This document shows, in pieces, positions 25,363 through 35,925 of a stretch of 64,000 nt of DNA. Source of the stretch: Trebouxia sp. TZW2008 (taxonomy: Eukaryota > Chlorophyta > Trebouxiophyceae > Trebouxiales > Trebouxiaceae); the NCBI GenBank assembly GCA_002118135.1, contig BDIU01000091.1:275957-339956 (forward strand). The letters are read 5' to 3'. The translations under genes were made by a program, and so were the position numbers. How positions within the stretch are numbered: position 1 is the stretch's first letter; each line of letters opens with the position of its first letter. Below the pieces are notes generated by a model. It did no database searches. It had not been told where the DNA came from and saw only the letters and a program-made list of their open reading frames with translations.

Positions 25363-25696
25363 CAGCTGCGAGCAGGATGCTTCAATGCGCTGTATGGCTT
25401 ATGCGGCCCACATGTGCCAGCGTTCACGGAAATACGTTTTCTGTCTTTGTCGATTTACAGGCCGTGCAAGGCACGAGACACAGATATGTCGGTCAAACCC
25501 TCGGTCAACCATGCGGTGCATGCTGCGACGAGCTGTGAACGCAAGTCTCAGAAAGCGTTGATGAGACACACGACAGGGACATACACATTTGCCTCATCAG
25601 GTTCTGAACGCCACATTTCGCCTGACGCACCGTCTGAAGACGTGACGGCACAGTTTGTCCTGGAAACCTGCTGATGACTTGATCGATGCATGCGAC
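25363..25696. promoter_or_regulatory. Divergent promoter region, CCB4 (-) and Bet5 (+)
   Basis: The two start codons are 334 bases apart on opposite strands, so both promoters must lie here or in untranslated leaders. No clear TATA box or other named element was recognised. Confidence 0.5.
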
Positions 25697-26479
25697 ATGG
25701 TCTGCTACAACTTGTACATTTTCAATCGCGAAGGAACTTGCTTGTTCTACCAAGAATGGTCTCGACCGAAGTCAGTCAAGCAGGGGGCAGGCACACCTCT
25801 GGACGACCAGAAGATGATGTTTGGACTGTTCTTCTCCCTGAAGACTTTTGCAGCAGCGATGGACCCAAAAATGTGAGCACATAGTCCGTTCATAAGCAGT
25901 AAATGCAAGCGTGAAACAGGGCAGCCTTTGCCACGAGAAACGAATTGAGCTTGCAGCTTGCTGGCCTGGAAACACTGAGGCTGTTTGTGCTGCGCAGCTC
26001 AGATAGCAAGCCTCAGCTGGGTGCACCCCTGAGCATTGGCAACGCCTGTTCCTTCAAAAGCTTTCGTACCAACAATTACAAGCTGCACTTCCTGGAGTCG
26101 CCTTCAGGCATAAAGGTATGCAGCCGAAGCACAGCATCCGCCTGCGTTGTCTGCAATGACACATGATATGCCTGCAGATTGTCTTCAACACTGATCAAAG
26201 CGTGGGGAATCTTCAAGATTGCCTGGCATACATATACAGCAATTTATACGTTGAGTATGTGATGAAGAACCCCTTATATGAGCCTGGCCAGCCTTTCAGG
26301 TAAGAAACAGCTTCTTCAGCTGTTTCAGCTGTCATCCTAGCTGTGCTGTGGGACATAATGCTAACAAACAAGCAATCGGTGCATGTGATAATGATCAAAT
26401 GACAGAGAGTGGTTTGCACTGCAGTTATGAGCTGTTCTCCAACAACCTGAACCGCTACATCAGGAGCATAGGGCTATGA
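25697..26479 (+). CDS. TRAPP complex subunit Bet5/TRAPPC1, 4 exons
   Basis: Small longin-fold subunit of the TRAPP core, the tethering complex and Rab GTPase exchange factor for ER-Golgi traffic. Exons 25697-25872, 25998-26115, 26178-26299 and 26425-26479 join in frame to 156 residues, close to the usual 145. Hallmarks: YNLYIFNREGTCLFYQEW at the N-terminus, MMFGLFFSLKTFAAAM, SFRTNNYKLHFLESPSGIK and YSNLYVEYVMKNPLYEPG, all matching Bet5. The ATG at 25697 precedes VCYNLYIF exactly where the family starts. The exon 2 acceptor at 25998 was chosen for phase; a longer exon 2 start is possible. Its introns are short and show no exon-derived repeats. Confidence 0.92.
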
Positions 26480-28244
26480 CCACATACCAAACTTCCCCAA
26501 CAACATTCATAGGACCCATGACCAAATCACGACGTCACAAACAAATGATGTGACCTGCACATCTGCAGTCCCTTTTAGGCAACTCCAGCCAATGTAGCTT
26601 GCAGCTCGCAGCAGCTGAAGAGCATTAGCATGACTGCCAAGCCTGTGCTGCATTTCAGCAGACTTTCACAGTTGCGCAGTTGAGCAGAGGCTGTTTCACC
26701 TTTTCATTTGCAGCGTATCAACCAAGGCTAGCTTTGACAACAGAACTCTAGCTTGTCCTTCAGCATCAAGCAGTCTTGAAACAGGCAACAGCAAGTTACC
26801 AGTCTACCACGCAGTTTAGGTTGCAGGGCCTGTCAGGGGTCACACTGCTTCAACAGCTTATACAGCAGCTGCACGCAACGAATTACACTGTGACATGCAA
26901 TGCTGCATTGGCAAGTCCTGCAGAGCTTGGCAGCATTTTAAACTTTCTGTCGTGCAATGCAAGCGTGCACGTATCCTACTTGCTATTCTCAGTAGCATAA
27001 CATACACCTTCAATGTCGGACAGCCCAAGCACCTTCGCTGTTGTAACTCAGTGAATGCGCTTGACTTGGCGATTGTTGATTGTCAACTGTGAGCATGCCA
27101 AGACAAAATGGGAGCTTGAATGCATTGCATTATCAGAATTTACTGCTTACGTGGATTGCAAATACATGTGCATTCCACAACTTGCAGGCCTCTTAGGTGA
27201 CAACGTAGACACATGTGTCTTGTTAGTGACACGCAGTGTGACAGAATTTGAGTTTGTACGTGATGTAAATGTGATGTTGTGCAATGTTGTTGAGTTGATG
27301 GTGCCGAGGGAGCGCATGCGCTCGCCTCAGCCTACCAGAAATTATTCCGTAGACATACCCACTTGGAGCAGTCTTACCCAGCGCCGCAGGCTGAGTGCAA
27401 GGCGAGCAGCGAGGATAGCTGGTTGGCCTTCCTGATCACCAACCCAGCCCGAACAGGTAAGTATGATGATTGTAGCCAAATCTGGTGGTGTTATACGAAT
27501 TGGCAATCAACAATTGATGCTGAAGTGTGGGCAAGACCGGCCCTACAAAAGACCTACTTGGGCAGTCACATGCATAGAGATGATCCTTGACCTCGAGGCC
27601 TGGATCAACCTGGTTTGCCGCATGAACATTGAGGCATGCCGCCCAAGAAGAGCTTTGAACACAGCCATTTCTGTGCTACATGTGCACACAGAGCAATTGG
27701 GACTCGCAGGCACAGCGCATGCTGAGTCTCATGTTGTTCTGCAATTGAGCTTGATCTTATGCGTATAGTGTTGAGCACCAATGCGTAGTATGCGCAGCAG
27801 AGTCAGAGTTCAGGAATAAATAAGACAGCATCATCTACTTCCTTACATTCCTAGCTGAGCAAGCACAGTTCAGCCCTTGATGATTTGGCCAAAACCTGAG
27901 CAAATTCAGAAGACTGTGACACTTGCACAGGAACACAAGTTCATATGAAGCGATGCATGCATCTCTGCGCAGCAAGTCTGTCAAGTTGGGCAAGCAGCTC
28001 AGCAAGATCAGCTCACACTTTCTTCATTGGATATGCCTGAAAACTGCACAGGCACCTGTGTCTTTCTCAATCACATGACACACATGTCTTACTGGTATGC
28101 TTAGGGTCTTTCTTGACAGTGAGCGCCAGCAAAACTGCATAAAAATGATGTACTCAGAGTGCTAATAGAAGCCCTGTCAGCGCCACCAGAAGCTGATAGA
28201 GAAGCTGACTGACAGTGCCTTTACATAATGCCACCATCCAGGGT
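26480..28244. other. Gap without an assignable gene
   Basis: Open frames at 27055-27435 and 27463-27768 on the plus strand show no family I recognise and lack convincing splice partners. The stretch at 28178-28311 belongs to a tandem duplication next to the KDM8 stop (see below). Otherwise I see nothing. Confidence 0.4.
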
Positions 28245-28311
28245 TCAGCGCCACCAGAAGCTGACAGAGAAGCTGACTGACAATGCCTTGACATAATGCC
28301 ACCACCCAGGG
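28178..28311 (-). repeat. Tandem duplication of the 3' end of KDM8
   Basis: The block 'gcgccaccagaagctga(c/t)agagaagctgactgaca' through 'ataatgccaccacccaggg' at about 28249-28311 is repeated at about 28180-28243 with only a few differences. The duplicated block encodes the last beta-strand residues ([11 protein letters not shown]); the stop codon lies at the junction, so only the upstream copy is translated. Confidence 0.85.
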
Positions 28312-31300
28312 GGAATAAAAAGCATGTGGCCTGGCTGCAAAATGCATTCAGTTGCTGTGAGCTTGGCAAAGTGAGGATGCCCTTTCAGATCTGGGTTGTC
28401 CACGTCAACCTGACTGGAGTTCTGAGTGAGTCCTGTCTGATAAGAATACAAACTGGCTGAGTCTTTAGGGTGGTACAGACGCACATACTTGGCACCCACC
28501 ACTTGCGCTAGCAAGTTATAGTGAGGGTCATGATGCAAAGGTGTTACCTGCACAGGACAGATTTACATCTGGTTAGATGTTGGCAGTTGGCCAGACTATG
28601 CAGTCAGTGATGCCAGTATCACAATGTCACCAATTGACACTTTGGACTGCAGGGAAGGCAACGGGCTTTCAACAATAGACAAAATTTAACAATTGGGTGC
28701 CTGTACCAAGCTGAGAATCAGAAAAGCAACTTCATTATGTCACTGAGACAGATGCTCAGAGCATAGCTAAGCTAGAGCGCCAGTCAGTGGCGATCTTGTA
28801 GGAGGAGGAGGGACATCTTTGCTGACGCTATCTATCAGCAAGTCACCACAAGCGCTCAAAGTTTGCTGAACGAGCCTCCTCAACACACTACACTAATACA
28901 GTGATGCCAGGACAGTCAACATATGAACATTCTCTGTGAAAACAATGCAACTGGAAACCAATCACCGAATCTTGAATGCAATGGGACTTACTTTGGTGTG
29001 ACCACTGCAGTCTGGATGAAGAGACATACGCTCAGTGACTGAGCTGCAGAGTAGGCTTACCGTGCCAGCAGGTCCAAACCAAGCATTGATGCTCTGCATC
29101 TCACCCTCCCCAAGAGCACAGTAGGCTGGCTCCTGTATGTCATTGCGCAAAGCAGGGATCTGATCAAACAAAGGGTGCTGAGCCAGATAGCCTCTGACAG
29201 TAGAAGGCAACTCCCTGCTCCTGCTTCTGGTGTGATCAATCAGGGTCTCGCCTTGTGCTGACAAGCTGACAGCAGAAGAGGCTGGCCTGTGCAAGTGACG
29301 CTGATCAGACGCTGTGTCTGTACTTGCGTGTGTGCCATGATCATTGTGCTGCAAGCAACTATCTGTCATCTGATGCTGATCAGCTGCTATGTCTGTACGT
29401 GCATGTGTGCAATGACCATTTTGCTGCAAGCAATCATCTGCCACCCTGAGCTGAGGCTGCACTGCAGGAGGCATGCAGCATGGACTGCTGCTGTGTATGG
29501 TGTCAGCGTTTTGATCAGGAGTCAAATCTGGTGCTGCTGCTACTGGTGCTCGTGCTGCTGCTTGCGCTGCTTCCAGCTTGACATGCAACACTGTCCTCAC
29601 ATGTGCGCCATGACCAATGTGCTGCAAGCTAGCATCTGCCACCCTGAGCTGAGAGTTTACCGCAGACGGCATGCAGCATGGACTGCTGCTGTGCCTAGTG
29701 TCAGCCTTTTGGTCAGGATGCGGATCTGCTGCTGCTTGTGCTTCTGCTGCCTGCGCTGCTTCCTGCTTGACATGCAACTTGACAAAGTCACTGAACAGCA
29801 TGAGCTGCTGGCCCCAGCCGTCAGCCAGGTAGTGCTTCCCCAGTTCTATCGGCACTGTGCGGGGGCCTGCTACTCTGGACAGGTAGTCGAGATCTTGCCA
29901 TTTGGTGAGGGCAGGCCAGCTTGAAAGAGCCCCTGTCACAACCACAGGCTTGCCCCTGTCATGTGCCAGCATGTACTGCACCAGAAACCTGCATCAGCAT
30001 TGGCAAGAACGTGTCACATCTGTAGCATGCTTTCATGGCTGAATGTAGCTCTGACGATGACATGACCACTCTTGCAGGCGGCTCGGCAATACCTACTGAA
30101 CCAAACGCGCGCATCAGTGTATGACATTCTACACCATGAGTAAAGCTGTCATTGCATGACACTGAGTGATCTGCATGACTAATCGTATGATGACCATCAG
30201 AGCTATCGCCAGCAGCATGCCTTTTGTGTCTGGGGACAGCTCTGATGAGGATCATACAGTTGCTCACGCACATGTGACTCAGCATCATACAGTGTCAGCA
30301 ATATGGACTTCACAGGCACAGGCATGGGAATTTCATCAGCAGCATGCTGTTTGTGGCTAATGATAGCTCTCATGATGACTCTCAAGTCAATGAAGCAGAC
30401 ATTGCGCAGTATCAGCAATATGCAGCAGCTGCATGCACAACACCATCGAGGCTGTCAAAACGTGCAGGAAGGGACAGGCTGTACACGGGTGTGATTGGCC
30501 AATGAAGTGAGTCCTCCAGCACTGGCAGCTTTTCATGCCAAGCTGTTCACGATCCCAAAACTCATGAAAAATCAAGTAAGCAAGCAGAAATGGCAGACTT
30601 AAACAAATTTCGACAAGAAGGCAAGGGATCAACAGTGCAAAACATGTCAAAGGAGGGTTTTGAAGAAATGGATGCTGTATGGCAATGGTCACCCACCTTT
30701 CTAGGGATGGCAGCTCTTCACAGGGAACCCTCTTGCCAGCAGCTAGCAGGGATCCAGGAGGCAGCTGACAGCAAGCCTGAGTCAAACTCTGCTGTGTATG
30801 TGAATCCTGCCTGTCAGCTTCTGATTTTGTGAATGCTGAGAGGCAGACATGCTTGGACGAGCTGCTGTTGGGCTGGTTGGTTGAAGCTGCTTGACTGCTG
30901 TGTGCATCGGGCATGTGAGTGCTGTGCTTGTGCTCAGTCTCAGCTGTGTCAAAGCATTTCTGCCTCTTGTGCTTGCTGTGTGCATCAGGCAAGTGACTGC
31001 TGTGCCAGTGCTCAGCATCAAATTTGCAGCGGCATTTCTGCCGCTTGTCTGCTGAAATGTCTGCTACTGCTGCTCCTAGATGCTGCTCACTAGCTAAAGC
31101 TGTGTGGTTGCCATCTGCATTAGCAACACCGCCGCTGAGCCTATGTTGAGCATCAGGTGTCTCACAGCTGTTCTGTCTGTTGTGATTGCTGCTTACATCA
31201 GGCACATGCTTGCTGTTCCTGAGGCCAGCATCAGCTGTGTCGCAACGCTTCTGTCTCTTAGCTGCTGCTGCTGCTGCTGCTGCTGCGTGCTTCTCATGTA

Positions 31301-32226
31301 AGACTTGCAAGGCGTCTATGAGCTGATCAACCTCAGGCCTGAACATCGGACCGCCCATGATGGCTGCCATATCTAGCTCATGCATGGCAGCTGCAATAGC
31401 ATGCTGAAGGCTCATGGAAACAGCCCCAGCAGAGTCTGCAGCTTTTACCATGGTACTGTCATGAGCATGAGGTTGAGACTGCTCGCCTGCTATGGTGGCA
31501 TGGCAGAAATGCAGTATGGCAGCTACCAGGCATGTAAAGCTGTACAGGTCTCTCCACACCTAAAGCAGAACAGCAGCACAGCTGATGCAATGGCATTATT
31601 GGCACCTTGAGCATCAAATTGCACTTAGCTATGCCAGCTTGGCGCAGATGCAGTATGGCAGCTACCAAGCACGTAACGCTGTACATAATCGTCCAGCTGC
31701 AGCATAAGAACTGCACTGCTGCTGTGCATGAAAGGTGCTATGCTAGCAGCTTATATCACTGCAAGTGCTTTCCCTTAAACGCAAAAGTCACACAGCACAG
31801 TCACACAAGGCATATGCCTCATTCATGGCTGAGCTACTTCAAAGAGTGTCAGCTGCTTTTTTGCATTTGCAGAGAGCAGCATGTGTCAGCTGCTGAGCAA
31901 TCAGGCAGAGGGGTGCATACCATGGAGACGTTCTTCCAGTCGCCAGTGTGCAGCTTTTCCCATGCAATGTCTTGGCAGATTTGGCCAGCACTGTGTTGCC
32001 ATGAAGTTGAGGGTGGCTTGTTCTGCATGTATTGCATACAGTCAGGCTATTGGACCGAATCAAGCTTTCCACACAAGCAGAAGATGGTTCTGAAGGAGCA
32101 TACCCGTAGGAGGCCTTGCGTTGCTCTGAACAGCTGGCTACACATGCTGTTTCCAAAGGTATCAAGCTCTATAGACACAACAGCTCTCAGATTGTCAATG
32201 GCAGAACACAGGTAGGCCAAATGCAT
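28245..32226 (-). CDS. KDM8: KDM8/JMJD5-like JmjC oxygenase with large repeat insertions, 5 exons
   Basis: Family members are Fe(II)/2-oxoglutarate oxygenases (JMJD5/JMJ30), reported as arginyl hydroxylases or protein demethylases. Exons: 32104-32226, 31921-32022, 30697-31559, 29061-29988, 28245-28547; phases agree, 772 residues. The N-terminal part reads [22 protein letters not shown], as in JMJD5. The core shows [47 protein letters not shown], the iron ligands in PLHHDP (H677, D679) and WWHYVKAL (H756), and a SFSVSFWW end. Human JMJD5 has 416 residues; the excess comes from two repeat-rich insertions, in exon 3 (Ala run, then KRQK-containing units) and in exon 4 (between FSDFVKLH and YLAQHPLF). 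All key residues are kept, so it may be active. The start at 32226 is inferred from phase. Confidence 0.88.
29290..29815 (-). repeat. Coding tandem repeats within KDM8 exon 4
   Basis: Two and a half imperfect units of about 65-75 codons. Each carries [16 protein letters not shown], [22 protein letters not shown] and [20 protein letters not shown] stretches. They interrupt the JmjC N-terminal region without breaking the frame. Confidence 0.85.
30850..31300 (-). repeat. Coding repeats and Ala run within KDM8 exon 3
   Basis: A gct-type triplet run near 31258-31287 encodes polyalanine. Degenerate units of about 26-50 codons containing KRQK, a Cys-Asp/Glu-Thr-Ala-like segment and H(M/V/L)PDAHS follow. 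In-frame length suggests tolerated expansion. Confidence 0.8.
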
Positions 32227-32431
32227 CCGCCTTTCCGTAATTGGTCACTTTTTTGCATGCTGATGCCAAATGCATGGCCTACCTTCCTGCAAGTGATCAG
32301 CTTTTGCATGCTGATACAGAGCTGCTTCAACCCTGGCGATTTCTTGCATGCCAATGCTAGGCTGCCTGAGCATTTGCTCGTCAGCACTTGAACTGTCGGC
32401 GCTGCGTCTTGTGCTGCAGAGTCGTTCTATG

Positions 32432-32785
32432 CTAATTTTCAGGTGCTTGCAAAGCTGCATCGAGTTCCCCAAAGTCCTCCATGTCTTGCAACGTGTCAAA
32501 GTCACCCAAATACTTGTTGTTCAGGTGCAGCTGAGGCAGACTAGTGACACCCTCACTCGCAGTCACCATCTCTGAGCGTCTTTTGGGCTCGGAGGCCAGA
32601 TCCACCTGACATCGCACAAGCATCTCCTGATATCGATCCTACTGTATCTGTTGCCGCCGCGACAGCTCACTCACCTCCTCGTATTCCACTTTCTTGATCA
32701 GCAACAGTTGCTTGACCCTGCTAATGTCGGTCTTCATTTTCAGCGTTGCAGCGCATGATGTGCTGTACAAGGTGACCTTAGCCAT
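32432..32785 (-). CDS. SH3BGRL-like small thioredoxin-fold protein, 2 exons
   Basis: A 94-residue protein from exons 32675-32785 and 32432-32605. It begins MAKVTLYSTSCAATLKMK, continues VKQLLLIKKVEYEEVDLASEP, and has SLPQLHLNNKYLGDFD followed by an acidic EDFGELDAAL end. This order (beta strand, Ser/Cys loop, helix, EEVD, cis-Pro with GD(F/Y)D) matches the SH3-binding glutamate-rich-like family, a glutaredoxin relative that usually lacks the CXXC active site, as here. Biochemical role is not clear even in animals. It lies head-to-tail upstream of KDM8 with a 205-base gap, and divergent to the acidic gene at 32994. Confidence 0.8.
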
Positions 32786-32993
32786 TCGAGGGTGAGCAGC
32801 TGCTGCCGCGAAAGCGCAACAGCGGGATCTAACTTGACTGTGTACACAGTAATCAGTGAGCGAGCGGAAGGGCGATTGGTCGGCCACTTTCGCCCCGGGG
32901 CGGGCCTAGACCCCCCTTCTGCCGAGTGGCGAAAGCCTCAGACCCTATTCAAACCCTAGGGCGGTTGCTATTGCCATCGTGACCATCGCAAGC
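32786..32993. promoter_or_regulatory. Compact divergent promoter with GC-rich core and telo-box-like motif
   Basis: 208 bases separate two opposite start codons. The region holds a palindromic GC-rich core 'cgccccggggcgggcc' at about 32892-32907 and 'aaaccctaggg' at about 32951-32961, which contains the AAACCCTA telo-box core known from plant housekeeping promoters. Function is inferred from position only. Confidence 0.5.
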
Positions 32994-33680
32994 ATGACAG
33001 ATGACTCTGAAGTCATCGACCTAGACGCTGAAGGTACTCATACACCCAAACGCGGTCTCCGCCAGCTAGATGACATCTGGGATCATCACAAAAGGGAATC
33101 TTTGAATCTTTGTCTGTTTATGCCTGTGTTAATCAGTGATAAGGGCCATCTTACATATGTAGTACTCAAAATGTATTCAGGCATGCTCAGCAAATGTCTG
33201 TGATCAGCAGTGAGGCTGATTGGCTTGCTACCATGCCCATATTAGGTTGCAAAGGAGCTGCGCACTATAGAAGATATCCTGTAGTATGAGCAAGAGTTGG
33301 CCAGTGACCAGGAGAGCAAAATTGAGGCAGCAGAGGCAACAGCTGAAGATGCAGCTGTTTCTGCGTCAGCTGATGGCCCTGCAGACATCACTGAGCTGGA
33401 GTCACAGATTGAGCAAGGTTTTGGTGCCAACCAAGCAGATGACTTGGAGCTGTGCTCCACCACAGAGTTGCTGGACATGTTTGATGATTACTACCAGGAG
33501 GACAAGAAGCGCTTGGAGAATGACTTTCTCATCAGCCAAACAGGCACACATCTTGACATAGACTTTGACCATTCAGCACTCAGCAATCTTGCTAGGTCTT
33601 CAGCTGCAGCACATGTTCGTGCGCAAGTCGGCTCAGGCAATGTTGCATGTGATCTTGAGGGTCTTATTTCCGCAGAGTAG
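32994..33680 (+). CDS. Acidic hypothetical protein, structure uncertain
   Basis: I do not recognise it. The ATG at 32994 begins MTDDSEVIDLDAEG, followed by a possible donor at 33034. A clear acidic frame runs from about 33246 or 33273 to the TAG at 33678. It contains EAAEATAEDAAVSASADG, TTELLDMFDDYYQEDKKRLE and HLDIDFDHSALSNLARSS. The segment VAKELRTIEDIL just before it (33246-33281) is in the same frame but is separated from YEQELASDQESK by a TAG at 33282. Either an acceptor ends at that TAG, or the gene carries a nonsense change. Likely soluble and partly disordered. Exons between 33034 and 33245 are unresolved. Confidence 0.5.
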
Positions 33681-33849
33681 CATGTTTATATAAGTACAAA
33701 CCAATTGTCTTGGAACATATAACAGTGTGTACATGCTCCACATCATGAAAATATCTGTCAGTGCAACTGCAGCGACTTGAAGTGCTAATGATCTGCATTT
33801 TGCATTCGCTGCCAATCGCTGGCAAGTTGGAAAAAAATGGTACAAGTTT

Positions 33850-33925
33850 GACCCTTTCGACAGCTTTCGCCCGTCGCCTTTCGACCCATTCGCATTCGAC
33901 TTAGGCTCATGAGCTTTCGACCCGC
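33850..33925. repeat. Cluster of ttcgac motifs
   Basis: 'ctttcgac' or 'attcgac' occurs four times in about 75 bases (near 33854, 33879, 33894 and 33914), with a related 'ctttcgcc' between. The cluster lies in the intergenic stretch 33681-34328, which otherwise shows no gene. Confidence 0.6.
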
Positions 33926-34328
33926 TCACTGTCAGTAATGTCAACATTGTGGCTTCGCTTGGCACGTGATACTAAAACTCAGCTAGCTAGCAGGGACAAA
34001 AGCATCTGCAAGGACCAAAATGAAGTCCTGAAATGACATGCAATGCATCAAGCATCCGATGTGAAATGCGCTCAGTATAGCAACTACCTAAACTCTGCAT
34101 GCACGCATTTGGATTGCAAGCGCACCAGCTTGAGCGCTTTCACAGGAACGGCAATGCAAAGTGGTTGAATTTGCACAGTAACACCATGCTGGCGACGAGC
34201 CATTTGGCAGCATGCTCATTCTGCACCTCAAATCTACATCCTCGTGATCTTGTCAGCTGTAGCGGAAATGCTTCATCTGGCAAAGTGGCAAATGGTGATT
34301 GGCAAAATGGCTAATTTTCATGTAGTCC

Positions 34329-34814
34329 ATGCATGGCCTGGTCCATGACATAGGCCATCCAACATTTCCGCCAACTCAGCCCTTGGCAACAAGAGCTGCG
34401 TTGCAAACAAACGTGCAGATGTCGTCGCAGGAACATTACAAGGCCTTGTGCAACGCTCTGCGAGGCACAAAAAGCGGCTTTGCGCCACAGGTGATGTGTG
34501 GCGGTTGTGAGATCACTGACAACTATGAGAGGGGTCTCTGCAGCGCACAATTATGGTCTAATGCTCGTTGTTTGACACAGATAGAAGATCTGAACGTTTT
34601 ACTTGCGTGCCTCAAGACCATCAACGAGGCGCAAATGCTAGAAGTCCTGGGCCAGCTAAGTGTTTCAGAGGGTGATCAACTGATGTACTTGATCTATGCT
34701 GGACTGGCCCAGGGTCAGGCACCTGTGAGCAGTGTATTGCTGCGGTGGCATGAGCACGCGGCAGCCACATTTGGTCCTGGCTGCATACTACGGACACTGA
34801 CATCACAAATCTAG
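34329..34814 (+). CDS. ARPC5: Arp2/3 complex subunit 5 (ARPC5, p16), C-terminal exons
   Basis: Smallest subunit of the Arp2/3 actin-nucleating complex. Two exons are seen, about 34329-34489 and 34580-34814, joined in phase. The C-terminal half reads LNVLLACLKTI, then SEGDQLMYLIYAGLAQG and VLLRWHEHAAATFGPGCILRTL, the conserved ARPC5 end. Upstream, HYKALCNALRGTKSGFAPQ aligns with the middle of the protein. The expected acidic N-terminus is not recognised, so the true start probably lies in an exon upstream of 34329, or translation begins at the internal ATG of MSSQEHYK (34422). Confidence in the family is high, in the 5' boundary low. Confidence 0.8.
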   Translation: MHGLVHDIGHPTFPPTQPLATRAALQTNVQMSSQEHYKALCNALRGTKSGFAPQVMCGGCEITDNYERGLCSAQLWSNARCLTQIEDLNVLLACLKTINEAQMLEVLGQLSVSEGDQLMYLIYAGLAQGQAPVSSVLLRWHEHAAATFGPGCILRTLTSQI

Positions 34815-35925
34815 TTCAGACGCCAGAGATATTGTGACACCAAAGGCTTTTAGCGCTGCTGCTAAACATATGGGTATGTGTGTGGCATCCGTATCAATGG
34901 AGAAAAGCTTACAGTGGCTTGAGTGCGGAAGTGTGCTGCTGAGGCTCACTTGGCACGCACAGAGGCATTGGATCGCTTGCTCAGAGTATCCAAAAACAAG
35001 GCAGCCACACTACTAGCAGCAAGCTATTACAGCAGCAGCTTATGCAACCTCAACCACATTGTCCACGTCCGCTCTAGATGCTGATGCACTCAGTCACCTT
35101 GCAGCAACCTTATCATGTATGCAGCTTCTGATGACCTTGCTGTACCGCCACACTTGGATTAGTGCTGCTTCAGTGTCAAATGTTACAGTTCTGTCTTGCT
35201 TAATAGGAGATCGGCAAGATATATGTAAGTTCCAAATGTTACTCACAAACGATATAAACAAATGCAGTGAGGCTGCGTGACAGTTGCCCATACCAAGAAC
35301 TTTGAGGGCAGAATGCTGCACCTTATACCAAACCTAGGATGCTTCCTCCTCAAACAGTGACAGCACATCTTCTGAATAGCCTGAATAATCTGATACAATG
35401 CAAAAACCTGATTGAACAGCAGATGACAAGGAATTTGGCCCTAGACGTAGATGCATCATATACAGCATAAAAGATGTTGACATGACTACCTGAATGTACA
35501 TCATAGCTGACAGTGATTGGTAGGCGTAAACGCACAGGTCATGTGGCGCTGCGTAAGAATATGAAGCTCAGAGTCAGCCACACTGATACATATCAGCACA
35601 AACCTCTAGACACATACAGAAATACAGCTTAGGACCTCAGAACTGCCTCTTGCCAACATCATTGCGTGCCACTATAAATCAGAGCTGAGCCCAGAACAGA
35701 AACTGCCCAAACTAGGCAGCATGCCAGATCATTTTCTCACAAGCATTGCACATGCCGTTGTTCAGCACTGCGATGCGGCTGCTGCCAATCCGATAGCTGC
35801 TGCCTTGATTGACTTGATAGAAAATGATCAAGGCATGTCTACCTGACGTGTACCACAGTCAGGACTAAAGGGGCCCTTAGCTGAAGGAGGGGCTTTAGCT
35901 GGAGGGGTGTAGAATGACGTCTGAT
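34815..35925. other. Gap without an assignable gene
   Basis: Only short open frames without recognisable domains occur here. It separates ARPC5 from the convergent 186-residue gene and presumably holds both 3' ends. Confidence 0.4.

Noticed and set aside
29289..29924. 211-residue plus-strand open frame
   Set aside because: It is antisense to KDM8 exon 4 and its length comes from the repeat composition; no family resemblance.
32994..33680. Non-standard genetic code with TAG as Gln
   Set aside because: Several well-supported genes here (SH3BGRL-like, ARPC5, the 186-residue gene) end at TAG where the family ends; a single internal TAG is better explained by splicing or mutation.
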